64,000 bases of DNA from an uncultured Arcanobacterium sp. (GCA_958428545.1 CAUAGM010000007.1:11806-75805); one strand, 5' to 3'; shown: positions 52,578 through 62,022, numbered from the stretch's first letter. Numbers and translations: made by a program. The notes: generated by a model from the letters alone, not told the origin.

Positions 52578-54170
52578 ATGGCACCAGAAAATGTTGTGTC
52601 GGAGGAAGTTTGCGAAAAAGTGAAAGAAAAAGAATCACGCACTAAAAAAGGCTTCGCATTAAAAGTTCCTTCAGCGTTCACAGTCCTTTTTATCATCACG
52701 ATTATCGCTGCACTCGCAACATGGCTGATTCCAGCAGGTTCGTATGCGAAACTCGTCTACAACGCTGATTCGCAGGTGCTTGTCGTCACTGAACCTACTG
52801 GTGAAATCAAGCAGATGCCTGCAACGCAGGATTCTTTGAAAGAACTCGGTGTTGATATTAAAATTGAGCAACTCGTATCCGGGGAAATTAGCAAGCCTAT
52901 TTCCGTGCCAGATTCATATCAGCGTCTCGATGCAAATCCTGCCAGTGTAAGCGCGGTTCCGAATTCTATGGTTGAAGGTACGATTGATGCCGTTGATATC
53001 ATGGTTTTCATATTTGTGCTTGGTGGACTGATTGGGGTAGTGCGCGCAACGGGTGCTTTCGAATCGGGTCTGATCGCTTTGACGAAGAGGACGAAAGGTC
53101 GAGAGTTTGCGCTTATCTTCTTAGTCTGCGTATTTATGCTCATTGCGGGTTCTCTGTGCGGATTGGAAGAAGAAGCAGTGGCTTTCTATCCAATTCTTGT
53201 GCCGATATTCCTCGCCCTAGGCTACGATTCTATCGTCTGCGTAGGGGCAATTTTCCTTGCTGGTTCAATGGGCACAACGTTTTCAACGGCCAATCCGTTT
53301 TCTACTGTGATTGCATCTAATGTGGCAGGTATTCAGTTCACAGACGGTATAGCATGGCGTCTGGGTGGTCTTATTGTCGGTGGAATAGTCGTTATTGTTT
53401 ATCTGCATTGGTACAGCAAAAAAGTGAAAGCAGATCCTGCGTTTTCCTATACCTATGAAGATCGCGAAGCTTTTGAGAAAAAATGGAAGATGACGGCATC
53501 TGCCGAAGAAATTCCTGTATTTTGCTTAAAAAAGAAGATTATCTTGGTTCTTTTCGTTGCTGCCTTTGTGATTATGGTATACGGCGTGATGGAGCTTGAC
53601 TGGTGGTTCCCGCAAATGGCTGCCTCTTTCCTTACCATCTCAATTATTATCATGGTGATGTCGCTTTTTGGTGAGGATAAGAAGAGCGAAAAGCAGCTTG
53701 TTGATGCATTCTCGGAAGGTGCGTCATCACTTGTGGCTGTGTCTTTAATCATTGGTCTTGCCCGTGGTATCAACAAAGTAATGAATGACGGTTTGATTTC
53801 CGATACGATTCTTTATTCGCTCACAAATCTTGTGAAGGGAATGAGCGGTCCGCTGTTTATCGTTATTTTAATGCTGGTATTTTTTGTACTCGGTTTTATT
53901 GTGCCCTCCTCCTCAGGGCTTGCCGTGCTGACGATGCCAATTTTTGCGCCTCTTGCCGACGCTGTCGATATTCCGCGTTATGTGATTGTTTGCGCGTATC
54001 AGTGGGGGCAATATGCAATGCTCTTTTTGGCGCCTACTGGTTTGGTGATGGCAACATTGCAGATGCTTGATGTGAAGTATTCTCACTGGCTGAAATTCGT
54101 CTGGCCAATGGTCGTTTTCGTTCTCGGCTTTGGTGGCATTATGTTGATTGCCCAAGTGATGCTCGCCTAG
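52578..54170 (+). CDS. arcD: YfcC/ArcD-type antiporter, probably arginine (or citrulline)/ornithine exchanger
   Basis: The 530-residue protein has about 12 membrane helices. The N-terminal cytoplasmic segment is highly charged, and the first extracellular loop is long (about residues 55-135). It belongs to the YfcC (DcuC-like, C4-dicarboxylate-carrier-type) family; features include GSLCGLEEEAVAFYPILVPI, GSMGTTFSTANPF and IVPSSSGLAVLTMPI. Members in arc operons of streptococci exchange arginine for ornithine. Here the substrate is inferred from arcBC. ATG 52578 follows CGGAG. Confidence 0.82.
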   Translation: MAPENVVSEEVCEKVKEKESRTKKGFALKVPSAFTVLFIITIIAALATWLIPAGSYAKLVYNADSQVLVVTEPTGEIKQMPATQDSLKELGVDIKIEQLVSGEISKPISVPDSYQRLDANPASVSAVPNSMVEGTIDAVDIMVFIFVLGGLIGVVRATGAFESGLIALTKRTKGREFALIFLVCVFMLIAGSLCGLEEEAVAFYPILVPIFLALGYDSIVCVGAIFLAGSMGTTFSTANPFSTVIASNVAGIQFTDGIAWRLGGLIVGGIVVIVYLHWYSKKVKADPAFSYTYEDREAFEKKWKMTASAEEIPVFCLKKKIILVLFVAAFVIMVYGVMELDWWFPQMAASFLTISIIIMVMSLFGEDKKSEKQLVDAFSEGASSLVAVSLIIGLARGINKVMNDGLISDTILYSLTNLVKGMSGPLFIVILMLVFFVLGFIVPSSSGLAVLTMPIFAPLADAVDIPRYVIVCAYQWGQYAMLFLAPTGLVMATLQMLDVKYSHWLKFVWPMVVFVLGFGGIMLIAQVMLA

Positions 54171-54655
54171 TGTGCTTATTACGAGGCTGCGCCGCCGCAG
54201 TGGCAATCGTGAAGTGAGCATCGCTGCGGTGTGTTGCCATCTATATGTAAATCCTGTCGTGTTTTATAGCAGTTCGCTGGCTTAGCTGGCTTTATGTGCT
54301 TATCGCCAGCTTATTGCAGGCTTGTTTGCCATATAGGGGCTTTCTTTGTTTTCTCTTCCCTATACGTGCTTTTATATATGCGTTATTTACTGCCGATTTT
54401 TTGGTTGCGTATGTGCTGAGAAAGTTGCGTATGTGGTGAGAAACTCGGCACGTTCCTTATCGATACTGCTATTTTATTTCTCTTTCTTTGATATCGATAT
54501 TGGTATTTTTATCTTCTGTACGTCTGTGTGCCTTGTGTGTGGTAGGTGATATGTGCGGTCAGCAGTTAGCAGGCAATGTGAATCCCTATTGCTTTTAGGT
54601 GTGTGTGTGTGTGTGGGGGGGGGCAGGGAAGCAAGGTTGCGGTTCGATCTGGGTG
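54171..54655. other. Convergent spacer between the arc operon and dgt
   Basis: These 485 bases between convergent genes contain no credible gene. Weak hairpins lie near 54190-54240. A (GT)7 run followed by nine G (54615-54623) lies close to the dgt stop. Confidence 0.6.
54601..54623 (+). repeat. (GT)7 dinucleotide run followed by G9
   Basis: Seven GT units (54601-54614) run into nine G at 54615-54623. Both parts are slippage-prone. They lie 33 bases beyond the dgt stop, in non-coding DNA between convergent genes. Confidence 0.9.
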
Positions 54656-55960
54656 CTAATTTCTGAGCATTCCGCAGTATCGGGCATGCCATGTTCGCGC
54701 AGAAAGATCTGTGAGCGAAGCAATTTGATCGACGATCACGCGCAAACGTTCAGCTTCATTTTGTGCGTCTCGCCATGCGTCAATTAAAACTGGCTCTAAG
54801 CGCTCCTCAGGAGCATAAGCAATCGCATCTGCCAGATCAAAAATAATTGTGCGCTGGTCAAAATAACTGGGATCCTGTTCGCGCGGTGCCATCACGAAAT
54901 AGACGGCAAGCCCTTTGAGGGCCGTAATTTCGGCAAGAGTTTGCTGGCTGACGACGATATTTCCGTGATAGCGCCAGAGAGGATCTGTACCGTATACTGC
55001 TCGGGTTTCCTGGGTCACGGCTCTCACGAAGCGCCCGATCAGATCAGAGGTGAGGTCTTTCAGCTGCGCTAAATCTCGAATTGACCCAGAAAAATTCTGT
55101 GGCCACACCTCCATTGCGAGGAGTCTGTCAAACGCCGCGCTCAGTTCATCTGCACTAATGGAATCACCATACCATTCGATTGTGCGAGCGATGACGGCAT
55201 CACGATGAGCGCCGAGGGTTTTCAGTATTCCATCAGCGCCCGTTTCCGAACTGAGCATGACGCGTTGTGAAGATCGTTGCGGATGAGTTGCTGCGTGAAC
55301 TAGCGCATCTTCAACATCGTGCACGCAGTAGGCGATGTCGTCTGAAAGATCCATAATTTGTGCTTCAATCGGGCGAGATACCCCGTGCTTATCTGGTTCG
55401 TGAATCCACGAAAAAACAACATCATCATCTGAATAAACCCCGAATTTTGCAGATTCTTCTCCTTGAGGCCCGCGAGCGCGTTTCCATGGATACTTCACAG
55501 TTGCGTCTAATGTGGCGCGAGTGAGGTTGAGACCTGCGGGGGAGCCGTCGCTGTGAAAACGTTTCGGCTCTAATCGAGTGAGGATACGAAGCGTTTGTGC
55601 GTTTCCTTCAAAACCTCCAGCGTCAGCTGCCACGTCTGCGAGAGCGCGCTCGCCATTGTGCCCAAAGGGGGGGTGGCCAATATCGTGGCATAGGCATGCC
55701 GTCTCCACGATATCAGGATCGCAGCCCAGATTTTTTGCAAGCGAACGCCCTACCTGTGCAACTTCGAGAGAATGGGTGAGACGAGTACGCACAAAATCAT
55801 CTGCTTCCGGCCCGAGTACCTGCGTCTTCGCCCCTAAGCGGCGCAGCGCTGACGAATGTAAGACGCGCGCGCGATCGCGTTCATATTCGGTGCGTGATTT
55901 ACTTTTGGGAGGCTCGTATGCCCAGCGCTCATCATCGTCAGAAGAATAGAGAAAACCCAT
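54656..55960 (-). CDS. dgt: dGTPase-like HD-domain triphosphohydrolase
   Basis: The 434-residue protein hydrolyses dNTPs (typically dGTP) to nucleoside and triphosphate. HD-domain metal ligands are visible in RTRLTHSLEVAQVGRS, CLCHDIGHPPFGHNGE and IMDLSDDIAYCVHDVED. The N-terminal RDRARVLHSSALRRLGAKTQV is typical. It is divergent from dnaG, the usual actinobacterial pairing. Confidence 0.94.
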   Translation of the reverse strand: MGFLYSSDDDERWAYEPPKSKSRTEYERDRARVLHSSALRRLGAKTQVLGPEADDFVRTRLTHSLEVAQVGRSLAKNLGCDPDIVETACLCHDIGHPPFGHNGERALADVAADAGGFEGNAQTLRILTRLEPKRFHSDGSPAGLNLTRATLDATVKYPWKRARGPQGEESAKFGVYSDDDVVFSWIHEPDKHGVSRPIEAQIMDLSDDIAYCVHDVEDALVHAATHPQRSSQRVMLSSETGADGILKTLGAHRDAVIARTIEWYGDSISADELSAAFDRLLAMEVWPQNFSGSIRDLAQLKDLTSDLIGRFVRAVTQETRAVYGTDPLWRYHGNIVVSQQTLAEITALKGLAVYFVMAPREQDPSYFDQRTIIFDLADAIAYAPEERLEPVLIDAWRDAQNEAERLRVIVDQIASLTDLSARTWHARYCGMLRN

Positions 55961-56250
55961 GGTTTATAGTTTACTAGTTCCTACGCAAAATATAGTGTGG
56001 GCACGGCTCCTAGGTGGGGATGCTTGAAAGTTGCAGATAAGAATGTTTTATCAGAGGTTCCAGTGAAAGCGTGGTACCTATTTTGAGGGAAAGTTTGCCT
56101 GGCAGATGGGGTCACCAGCATAAAATACCGTGAGTGGGCTGCGTTTTCTTTTGCTTACTGTGGGGTGTGCCGAGGCTCAATACTGTGCAAGCGCTCTGAG
56201 TGGATGGCGTGAATCGGGATTTACTTGCTTTCCCCTAGTATGATTGAGGT

Positions 56251-58314
56251 ATGGCAGGGAGAATTAAAGCGCAGTCGGTCGATGAGGTCAAAGCACGTAC
56301 GCGAATTGAAGACGTTATCGGCGATTATGTGCTTCTCAAAACTGCTGGAGTTGGCTCTCTTAAAGGCTTGTGCCCCTTCCATGATGAAAAAACGCCGAGT
56401 TTTAATGTGCGTCCGCACGTGGGAAGTTTCCATTGCTTCGGCTGCGGCGAATCTGGTGACGCTATTGCTTTTGTTGAAAAAATTGAACATCTTACGTTTG
56501 TTGAGGCTGTTGAATTTTTGGCACGAAAAGCAGGTGTGCAGCTTCAGTATGAAGAATCGGCTAGAGGTCAGAATGCAGAGCAACCCTCAGAGGTGAAGCG
56601 GGCGCGTCTCATTGATGCTCATCGCGTGGCTGAGGATTTTTATATGACCCAGCTCAGTACGCCAGAGGCTGCTGCCGCCCGCGAGCTTTTAAAGGGGCGT
56701 GGTTTTGATCGAGAGACGGTTGCACATTTCAGGATTGGATATTCTCCGAAAAGTTGGAGCGCCTTGCTGGATGTGCTGCGCAAGCACGGTTTCACTGAGA
56801 AAGAAATATCTGCCAGTGGTCTAGCTGCCACGGGTGCGCGCGGTCTTTACGATCGTTTTCGCGGGCGGCTAATGTGGCCTATTCATTCCGTGACGGGCGA
56901 GCCGATTGGTTTCGGTGCGCGCAAAATCGATGATACGGAAGAAGGTCCGAAGTATCTCAACACACCTGAAACGATGATCTACAAAAAATCGCACGTTCTT
57001 TACGGTCTTGATATGGCAAAGAGTGCGATGGCGCAGGATCGAAAAGTGGTTGTTGTTGAAGGGTATACAGATGTGATGGCTGCTCATCTAGCTGGCGTGC
57101 CGTACGCCGTTGCTACCTGCGGCACCGCATTTGGCCATGATCATGCGCGCATTGTGCGTCGATTCATCGGAGATAATGCGTGCGTATCTGCTGGAGTTAT
57201 TCTGCATGATGGGCGCAGCTTTGGCGGAGAAGTAATTTTTACTTTTGACGGTGATGCTGCTGGTCAAAAAGCAGCATTGAAAGTTTTTCAAGAAGATCAA
57301 ACTTTCGGTGCGCAAACGTTTGTGGCGATTCTTCCCGAGGGGCTAGATCCGTGCGAGATGCGTATCAAATATGGTGACGATGCTGTGCGCGAGACAATCA
57401 ATCGCCGTGAACCGTTATTTGCGTTCGTTATTCGCTCTTTGCTGGGACGAGTGTCGTTACATACTGCAGAAGGGCGGGCTGCTGGTTTACGGGCAACTGC
57501 ACCGATCGTGGCAGCGATACGCGATCGCGTTGTGCGTGGTGAATATGTGCGTCAGCTATCGGGATGGCTTGGTATGGATGAGCATACTGTGCGTGCATCA
57601 GTAGTGCAGGCAGAACGTCAGCGTGCACAGCTTCCTGCTGAGCTTACGCAATACTCTTATTCCGATACGTCTGATATGAGTGGCAGAGCTTCAGGGGAAG
57701 GCGGCGAACATTTCTTGAGCGCTCGCGAATCAGGCAGCACTATACGCGGGGAGAGTGTATCTTCTCCTGTGCTTAAAGACCGCTACGCGATTCATGATCC
57801 TGTTGAGCGTACAGAGAGAGCAGCGCTTGGCGTGATGATGCAGCTTCCTCGAATTGCAATGAGTGCAAACGCCGATCAGCTCCCTGCTGGAAGTTTTGTG
57901 CTTCCGATTCACTGCACAATTTTTAATGCGATACGCGCTGCTGGCGGTGTGCGTGCTATGGATACTGAGATGGCAAGGCTTATTGCTAGCGGAGCAGATG
58001 AAGGGCAAGCAGAGCTGAAAGCGAATGAGTGGTTCGTTGAGTGTGTGGCGCGGCAGTTGGATCCATCTGTGCGCTCGGCCGTCTATCAGTTGAGTGTGGA
58101 GCCTATTGAAGAGGAGCGCGCTGAGAATATGCAGCGTTATGTGTATGGCGTGATGAAAGCTCTTATTCGCCAAGGGTATACACGCCAAATTGCTGATGTG
58201 CGCTCTGCAATGCTGCGGGCTGGAGCTGGCTCTCCAGAGCATGCGGAGCTTTATGAGAGGCTTATCGAGTTGGAAAATCGTCGGCGCATTTTCGAAGAAG
58301 TGGATAGAGATTAG
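56251..58314 (+). CDS. dnaG: DNA primase DnaG
   Basis: DnaG makes RNA primers at the replication fork. The 687-residue protein has an N-terminal CHC2 zinc finger (CPFHDEKTPSF, FHCFGCGESGD), the primase core and a TOPRIM domain (VVVVEGYTDVMAAH, FTFDGDAAGQKAAL). A helicase-binding C-terminal domain follows. A Ser/Gly-rich linker is seen at about 465-510. ATG 56251 follows GAGG. Confidence 0.96.
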   Translation: MAGRIKAQSVDEVKARTRIEDVIGDYVLLKTAGVGSLKGLCPFHDEKTPSFNVRPHVGSFHCFGCGESGDAIAFVEKIEHLTFVEAVEFLARKAGVQLQYEESARGQNAEQPSEVKRARLIDAHRVAEDFYMTQLSTPEAAAARELLKGRGFDRETVAHFRIGYSPKSWSALLDVLRKHGFTEKEISASGLAATGARGLYDRFRGRLMWPIHSVTGEPIGFGARKIDDTEEGPKYLNTPETMIYKKSHVLYGLDMAKSAMAQDRKVVVVEGYTDVMAAHLAGVPYAVATCGTAFGHDHARIVRRFIGDNACVSAGVILHDGRSFGGEVIFTFDGDAAGQKAALKVFQEDQTFGAQTFVAILPEGLDPCEMRIKYGDDAVRETINRREPLFAFVIRSLLGRVSLHTAEGRAAGLRATAPIVAAIRDRVVRGEYVRQLSGWLGMDEHTVRASVVQAERQRAQLPAELTQYSYSDTSDMSGRASGEGGEHFLSARESGSTIRGESVSSPVLKDRYAIHDPVERTERAALGVMMQLPRIAMSANADQLPAGSFVLPIHCTIFNAIRAAGGVRAMDTEMARLIASGADEGQAELKANEWFVECVARQLDPSVRSAVYQLSVEPIEEERAENMQRYVYGVMKALIRQGYTRQIADVRSAMLRAGAGSPEHAELYERLIELENRRRIFEEVDRD

Positions 58315-58701
58315 TGCCAGTGCTAAGGGATATCTGTTCTCGTTCTATGTGTGATGAGGCAATGCGTAGCTGGGCATGATTATGATGCGCTGCACATGAT
58401 TATGATGCGCTGCGCATCTTGTTTCATGTGTAATGAACAATAATCTGAGCAATAATCCTATTGCAGATTTTTAGGGGAGAGCTTTTGTGCCGCATTGCGT
58501 TCTATCGAATGCCGTCTTAAGTCAAAGAGTAGATATTTTCTTAGATTCTCAGCGATCTTGATGTGCGTGGGGCAGTGATTTTACGTGCTAAATCTAAATC
58601 TTGGCGTGTGAGATACTGCGCCGCTTTGTGCCGAGGGCGTGCAGCCGATACTATTGATACAGTTCAGTGAACGCTGCTGATGTGGTGTTCGCGCTGATCT
58701 T
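58315..58701. other. Spacer between dnaG and the tRNA gene
   Basis: These 387 bases without a gene contain a 20-bp tandem duplication (58375-58414). The tRNA promoter presumably lies in the last 60 bases, but it is not clear enough to mark. Confidence 0.55.
58375..58414 (+). repeat. Tandem duplication of a 20-bp unit
   Basis: CATGATTATGATGCGCTGCA (58375-58394) is followed by a copy differing only in the last base (58395-58414). The unit contains a partly palindromic CATGATTATGATG. Confidence 0.88.
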
Positions 58702-58775
58702 GCCCCTGTAGCTCAGATGGTTAGAGCAGGGAACTCATAATTCTTTGGTCGCGGGTTCAAGTCCTGCCGGGGGCA
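58702..58775 (+). tRNA. tRNA with CAT anticodon, probably elongator tRNA-Met
   Basis: The cloverleaf is complete. The acceptor stem is GCCCCTG/CGGGGGC, the D stem is GCTC/GAGC, the anticodon stem GGGAA/TTCTT encloses the loop CTCATAA, and the T arm is GCGGG-TTCAAGT-CCTGC. The 3' CCA is not encoded. A CAT anticodon can also be tRNA-Ile with lysidine; the bodies of the two cannot be told apart with certainty here. Confidence 0.92.
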
Positions 58776-59072
58776 CAGTATTCGTTGTGCGTATTGTGCT
58801 ATCTGTATACATCAATCTGTGTAAACGACTCGTGATGAGACGATGGGTAAAAAGTGAGCAGCAGTAAAATGCCGAGAAAACCAGCGTTTGCATTAGCAAG
58901 AAATTATTGTTTCTTTCTTTTCCTAAATGCAGAAAAAGAAAGAGATGAATGGGCTGCGCAGGAGGAAAGCTCCCGCAGTAATTAGCAGGCTCCTCAAGAT
59001 ATGAGATGCGCTTCACAGTGCCACTTTGTGAGACGAGTTGGCATGGCGCGCGCATAACCGTTTAATATGTAA
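58776..59072. other. Leader region between the tRNA and the SAM riboswitch
   Basis: These 297 bases have no credible gene. An AT-rich hairpin (TCTTTCTTTT with AAAAGAAAGA) lies near 58912-58942 and may end the tRNA transcript. The metN promoter should lie between it and the riboswitch. Confidence 0.5.
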
Positions 59073-59158
59073 CCACCATCAAGAGCAATGGAGAGACTTG
59101 GCTCGGAGACATTGCAGCAACCCGAATGGACGGGTGCTAACGCCAAGACCGATGGAGG
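59073..59158 (+). promoter_or_regulatory. SAM riboswitch (SAM-I type) controlling metNIQ
   Basis: The S-box core is present. P1 is CCACCATC (59073-59080) against GATGGAGG (59151-59158) with one A-A mismatch, followed by AAGAG. P2 is GCAATG/CATTGC with a GAGA/GGAGA kink-turn-like internal loop. Then come AGCAACC, P3 CCC/GGG and GGGTGCTAA. A six-base pseudoknot CTTGGC (59097-59102) with GCCAAG (59142-59147) is possible. It is short, without a P4 arm. The 3' side of P1 contains the metN ribosome site GGAGG, so SAM binding should block translation. Confidence 0.9.
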
Positions 59159-59163
59159 ATCTT

Positions 59164-60204
59164 ATGAGTGAAACATTATCTGCACAGTCAGATACGCGCA
59201 CAGATGTGCTCGTCTTCGATGATGTGTACAAAATATATCCGCGCAAAGGCGAGCCAGATGTTCGCGCTCTTGATGGTATTTCTCTGAAAGTTCCCCGCGG
59301 CGATATTCACGGAATTGTAGGGCAGTCGGGCGCGGGAAAATCAACGCTTATTCGCTGCCTTACGGCTCTGGAAAAGCCCACATCTGGAAAAATTCTCGTG
59401 AATGGGCAGAATCTTGCTAAGCTTAGCGAACGTGATCTGCGCAAGGCACGCCGCGCAATCGGTATGGTGTTTCAGTCGGCAAACTTACTTGATTCGCGAA
59501 CTGCGGCAGCGAATATTGCGTATCCTCTGTATCTTGCAGGAGCGAAGCGGGGAGAGCGTCACGATCAGGTGACGAAGCTGCTGTCTCTCGTTGGGCTGGC
59601 TGAGCGCGGTTCTTCATATCCACGGCAGCTTTCTGGCGGGCAGCGCCAGCGAGTAGGTATTGCGCGTGCTCTTGCAGACGAGCCGAAGCTGCTTTTGTGC
59701 GATGAGCCGACTTCTGCTCTGGATTCAGAATCAACTCAGCAGATTTTGAATCTCATTAAAGATGTGCGTGATCGCATGGGCGTCACCGTTGTGATTATTA
59801 CTCACGAAATGGCTGTTGTGCGAGAAATCTGCGATTCGGTGACGATGCTTGAAGGTGGAAAAGTAGTGCAGTCTGGCGCTGTGGCTGATATTCTCGCAGA
59901 GCCGAGCAGTCGGCTTGCACGCGAGCTTATGCCGCTTCCTAAAGTTGATGCAGACGTCACTCTATCGGGGGAGCATACGCAGGTGATTGACCTTGCGTTC
60001 ACATCGACTCCTGGAGTGCCGACGGGTGCGCGAGTCTTCAACAAAATTGCCGAAATTGGCGGCGATATTGTGGGAGGCGGTTTCGAAACTGTAGGGCAGA
60101 CGCAGGTTGGGCGATTGGCAGTTGCCGTGCCTGATCGCGTGCTGGCACAGGCGGTTGAAGAATTTAGGGTTTTTGGTGTTGAAGCGGAGGTGCGGGCAGC
60201 ATGA
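59164..60204 (+). CDS. metN: Methionine ABC transporter ATP-binding protein MetN
   Basis: MetN is the ATPase of the D/L-methionine importer. The 346-residue protein has Walker A (GQSGAGKST), signature LSGGQRQRVGIARAL, Walker B (LLLCDEPTSALD) and the H loop ITHEM. The C-terminal NIL domain (about 265-345) senses methionine in relatives. ATG 59164 follows the GGAGGA site enclosed in the riboswitch. It overlaps metI by 4 bases. Confidence 0.96.
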   Translation: MSETLSAQSDTRTDVLVFDDVYKIYPRKGEPDVRALDGISLKVPRGDIHGIVGQSGAGKSTLIRCLTALEKPTSGKILVNGQNLAKLSERDLRKARRAIGMVFQSANLLDSRTAAANIAYPLYLAGAKRGERHDQVTKLLSLVGLAERGSSYPRQLSGGQRQRVGIARALADEPKLLLCDEPTSALDSESTQQILNLIKDVRDRMGVTVVIITHEMAVVREICDSVTMLEGGKVVQSGAVADILAEPSSRLARELMPLPKVDADVTLSGEHTQVIDLAFTSTPGVPTGARVFNKIAEIGGDIVGGGFETVGQTQVGRLAVAVPDRVLAQAVEEFRVFGVEAEVRAA

Positions 60205-60950
60205 CGATTATTCCTTCTTTTGCGCCGGCCGCGCTCACTGCAAACGTGTGGGCGCCCGTCGTCACTGCCGCATCAAAAGCAGACCCAGCATGGCTCGATA
60301 ATCCCGTGATTACGCAGAAGCTTTGGCCGGCAACTCTTGAGACGTTGCTTATGACGTTTTGGACAACTTTCTTTACTGTGATTTTCGGTCTGGTGTTGGG
60401 GCTGATTTTGGTTGCCACAGCGCCAGGTGGGCTGTATCGTAACCGCCTCGTTTATCAAATTCTTGGCTTTATCGTTAATATTGGGCGTTCCTTGCCATTC
60501 GTTATTTTGATGATTGCGTTGATTCCTTTTACGCGCTTTATTATCGGCACTACTTTCGGGTGGGAGTCTGCTGTGGTTTCGCTCGTTGTGGCAGCTACTC
60601 CGTTTTTTGCGCGTCTTGTTGAAACAAGCATTCTAGGAATTGACGGTGGAAAGATTGAAGCTGCGCAAATGATGGGAGCTTCGCGTACGCAAATCATGTT
60701 TGGTGTGCAGGTGCGTGAAGCCACTCCACAGCTTATTCAATCTGCCACAACTCTTGCGATTACGATTATCGGGTATGGTGCGATGGCAGGGGCGATGGGC
60801 TCTGGCGGTTTGGGGCAGCTGGCACTGAATTACGGATATACCCAATATATGACGGACGTGATGATTGCTACTATCGTCATCATCCTTGTGATCGTGCAGG
60901 TGATTCAAACTATCGGCGATATTCTTTCGCGAATGGCCGACCACCGTTAA
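60201..60950 (+). CDS. metI: Methionine ABC transporter permease MetI
   Basis: The 249-residue permease has five or six membrane helices and the binding-protein-dependent transport motif (EAAQMMGASRTQIMFGVQVREA). GRSLPFVILMIALIPFTR is typical of MetI. An N-terminal extension of about 40 residues precedes the first helix. It is coupled to metN by an ATGA overlap. Confidence 0.95.
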   Translation: MTIIPSFAPAALTANVWAPVVTAASKADPAWLDNPVITQKLWPATLETLLMTFWTTFFTVIFGLVLGLILVATAPGGLYRNRLVYQILGFIVNIGRSLPFVILMIALIPFTRFIIGTTFGWESAVVSLVVAATPFFARLVETSILGIDGGKIEAAQMMGASRTQIMFGVQVREATPQLIQSATTLAITIIGYGAMAGAMGSGGLGQLALNYGYTQYMTDVMIATIVIILVIVQVIQTIGDILSRMADHR

Positions 60951-61206
60951 GCTCGGTAGATTCAGCGGCAGCATACGAGGGCTGGTCGCGGCTATGGGGC
61001 ATGGTGGATATATGTATCGAAACTCGTGCTTTATGGAAAATTCGGTGAGCATTATCTGAGCATCATCAGATAAATAATTTTACTCGCGATATATGAGTGG
61101 GCGGGTAGAAGAATGATTCTGGTATGTAGATTCACCTTATTTACCTTATAAACAAAGAAATTTTGATAGAAACGAAACATTTAGTAGGAAATAAAAGGGG
61201 TACATT

Positions 61207-62022
61207 ATGAAAAAGATTGTTGCTGCTCTCGCAGCTGGTGCACTTGCTTTCGGTCTCACTGCGTGCGGAGGCAAGGCAGATGATTCAACGTTGAAAGTCG
61301 GGGCTTCACCCACGCCGCACGCTAAAATTTTGCAGTATGTGAAAGACAATCTGGCAAAAGAAGCAGGCTTAAATCTTGAGATTGTGGAATTTTCGGATTA
61401 TATCAAGCCTAATGAAGCTCTTGCTGGTGGAGATTTGGATGCCAACTATTTCCAGACGGTGCCGTATCTTGAAACTCAGCAGGCAGGCAACAGTGCTTAC
61501 GAGAATTTTGTGCCTGGCTCTGGTATTCATCTTGAACCACTCGGCGTTTATTCCTCAAAGATTTCCAATCTGAAAGATCTGAAAGATGGCGATCTTATCG
61601 GTATTATTGACGATCCGACGAACCAGGTGCGTGCGCTCACTTTGCTTGCAGGGCAGGGGATTATTAAACTGCCAAGCAACGAAGCAGAGCACAATGTGGC
61701 AGCGATTGAGGGGTCTGCCGAATATAATCCGCACGGTTATAAATTCCAGGTGGCTGAGGGTACAAAGCTTGTGCGCGCTCTTGACGATGTGCAAATTGGC
61801 GTCATCAACGGCAACTATGCACAAGAAGGCGGTTTGGCTCCTGTAGATGCAATTGCTCTTGAGAGCGTAGAAAATAACCCTGCAGCAAATATTCTCGTCT
61901 GGAGTAAAGATACTAAGAAGCTGGATGCCGTGAAGAAGCTCGATGAGCTGCTGCATTCAGATGAAGTTAAAGCATATATCGAAAAGACGTGGGCAGGTAA
62001 GTCTGTGATTCCAGCGTTCTGA
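61207..62022 (+). CDS. metQ: Methionine-binding lipoprotein MetQ
   Basis: The 271-residue protein begins with a lipoprotein signal peptide with lipobox LTAC (cysteine at residue 20). The NlpA/MetQ fold has KVGASPTPHAKIL, DYIKPNEALAGGDLDANYFQT and IDDPTNQVRALTLL. It delivers methionine to MetNI and matures through LspA. A 256-base gap separates it from metI, so it may have its own promoter; an AAAAGGGG site precedes ATG 61207. Confidence 0.95.
   Translation: MKKIVAALAAGALAFGLTACGGKADDSTLKVGASPTPHAKILQYVKDNLAKEAGLNLEIVEFSDYIKPNEALAGGDLDANYFQTVPYLETQQAGNSAYENFVPGSGIHLEPLGVYSSKISNLKDLKDGDLIGIIDDPTNQVRALTLLAGQGIIKLPSNEAEHNVAAIEGSAEYNPHGYKFQVAEGTKLVRALDDVQIGVINGNYAQEGGLAPVDAIALESVENNPAANILVWSKDTKKLDAVKKLDELLHSDEVKAYIEKTWAGKSVIPAF

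Noticed and set aside
54346..54549. Hydrophobic plus-strand open frame after the arc operon
   Set aside because: Cysteine- and phenylalanine-rich translation of T-rich spacer DNA, no ribosome site, and no gene context.
58375..58414. CATGATTATGATG pair considered as Zur or Fur boxes
   Set aside because: Only partly palindromic and not in front of a metal-related gene; kept only as a tandem duplication.
58735..59055. Minus-strand open frame overlapping the tRNA, ending with PPAGLEPATKEL
   Set aside because: This is the well-known artefact of translating the T arm of a tRNA on the opposite strand; there is no ribosome site and no domain.
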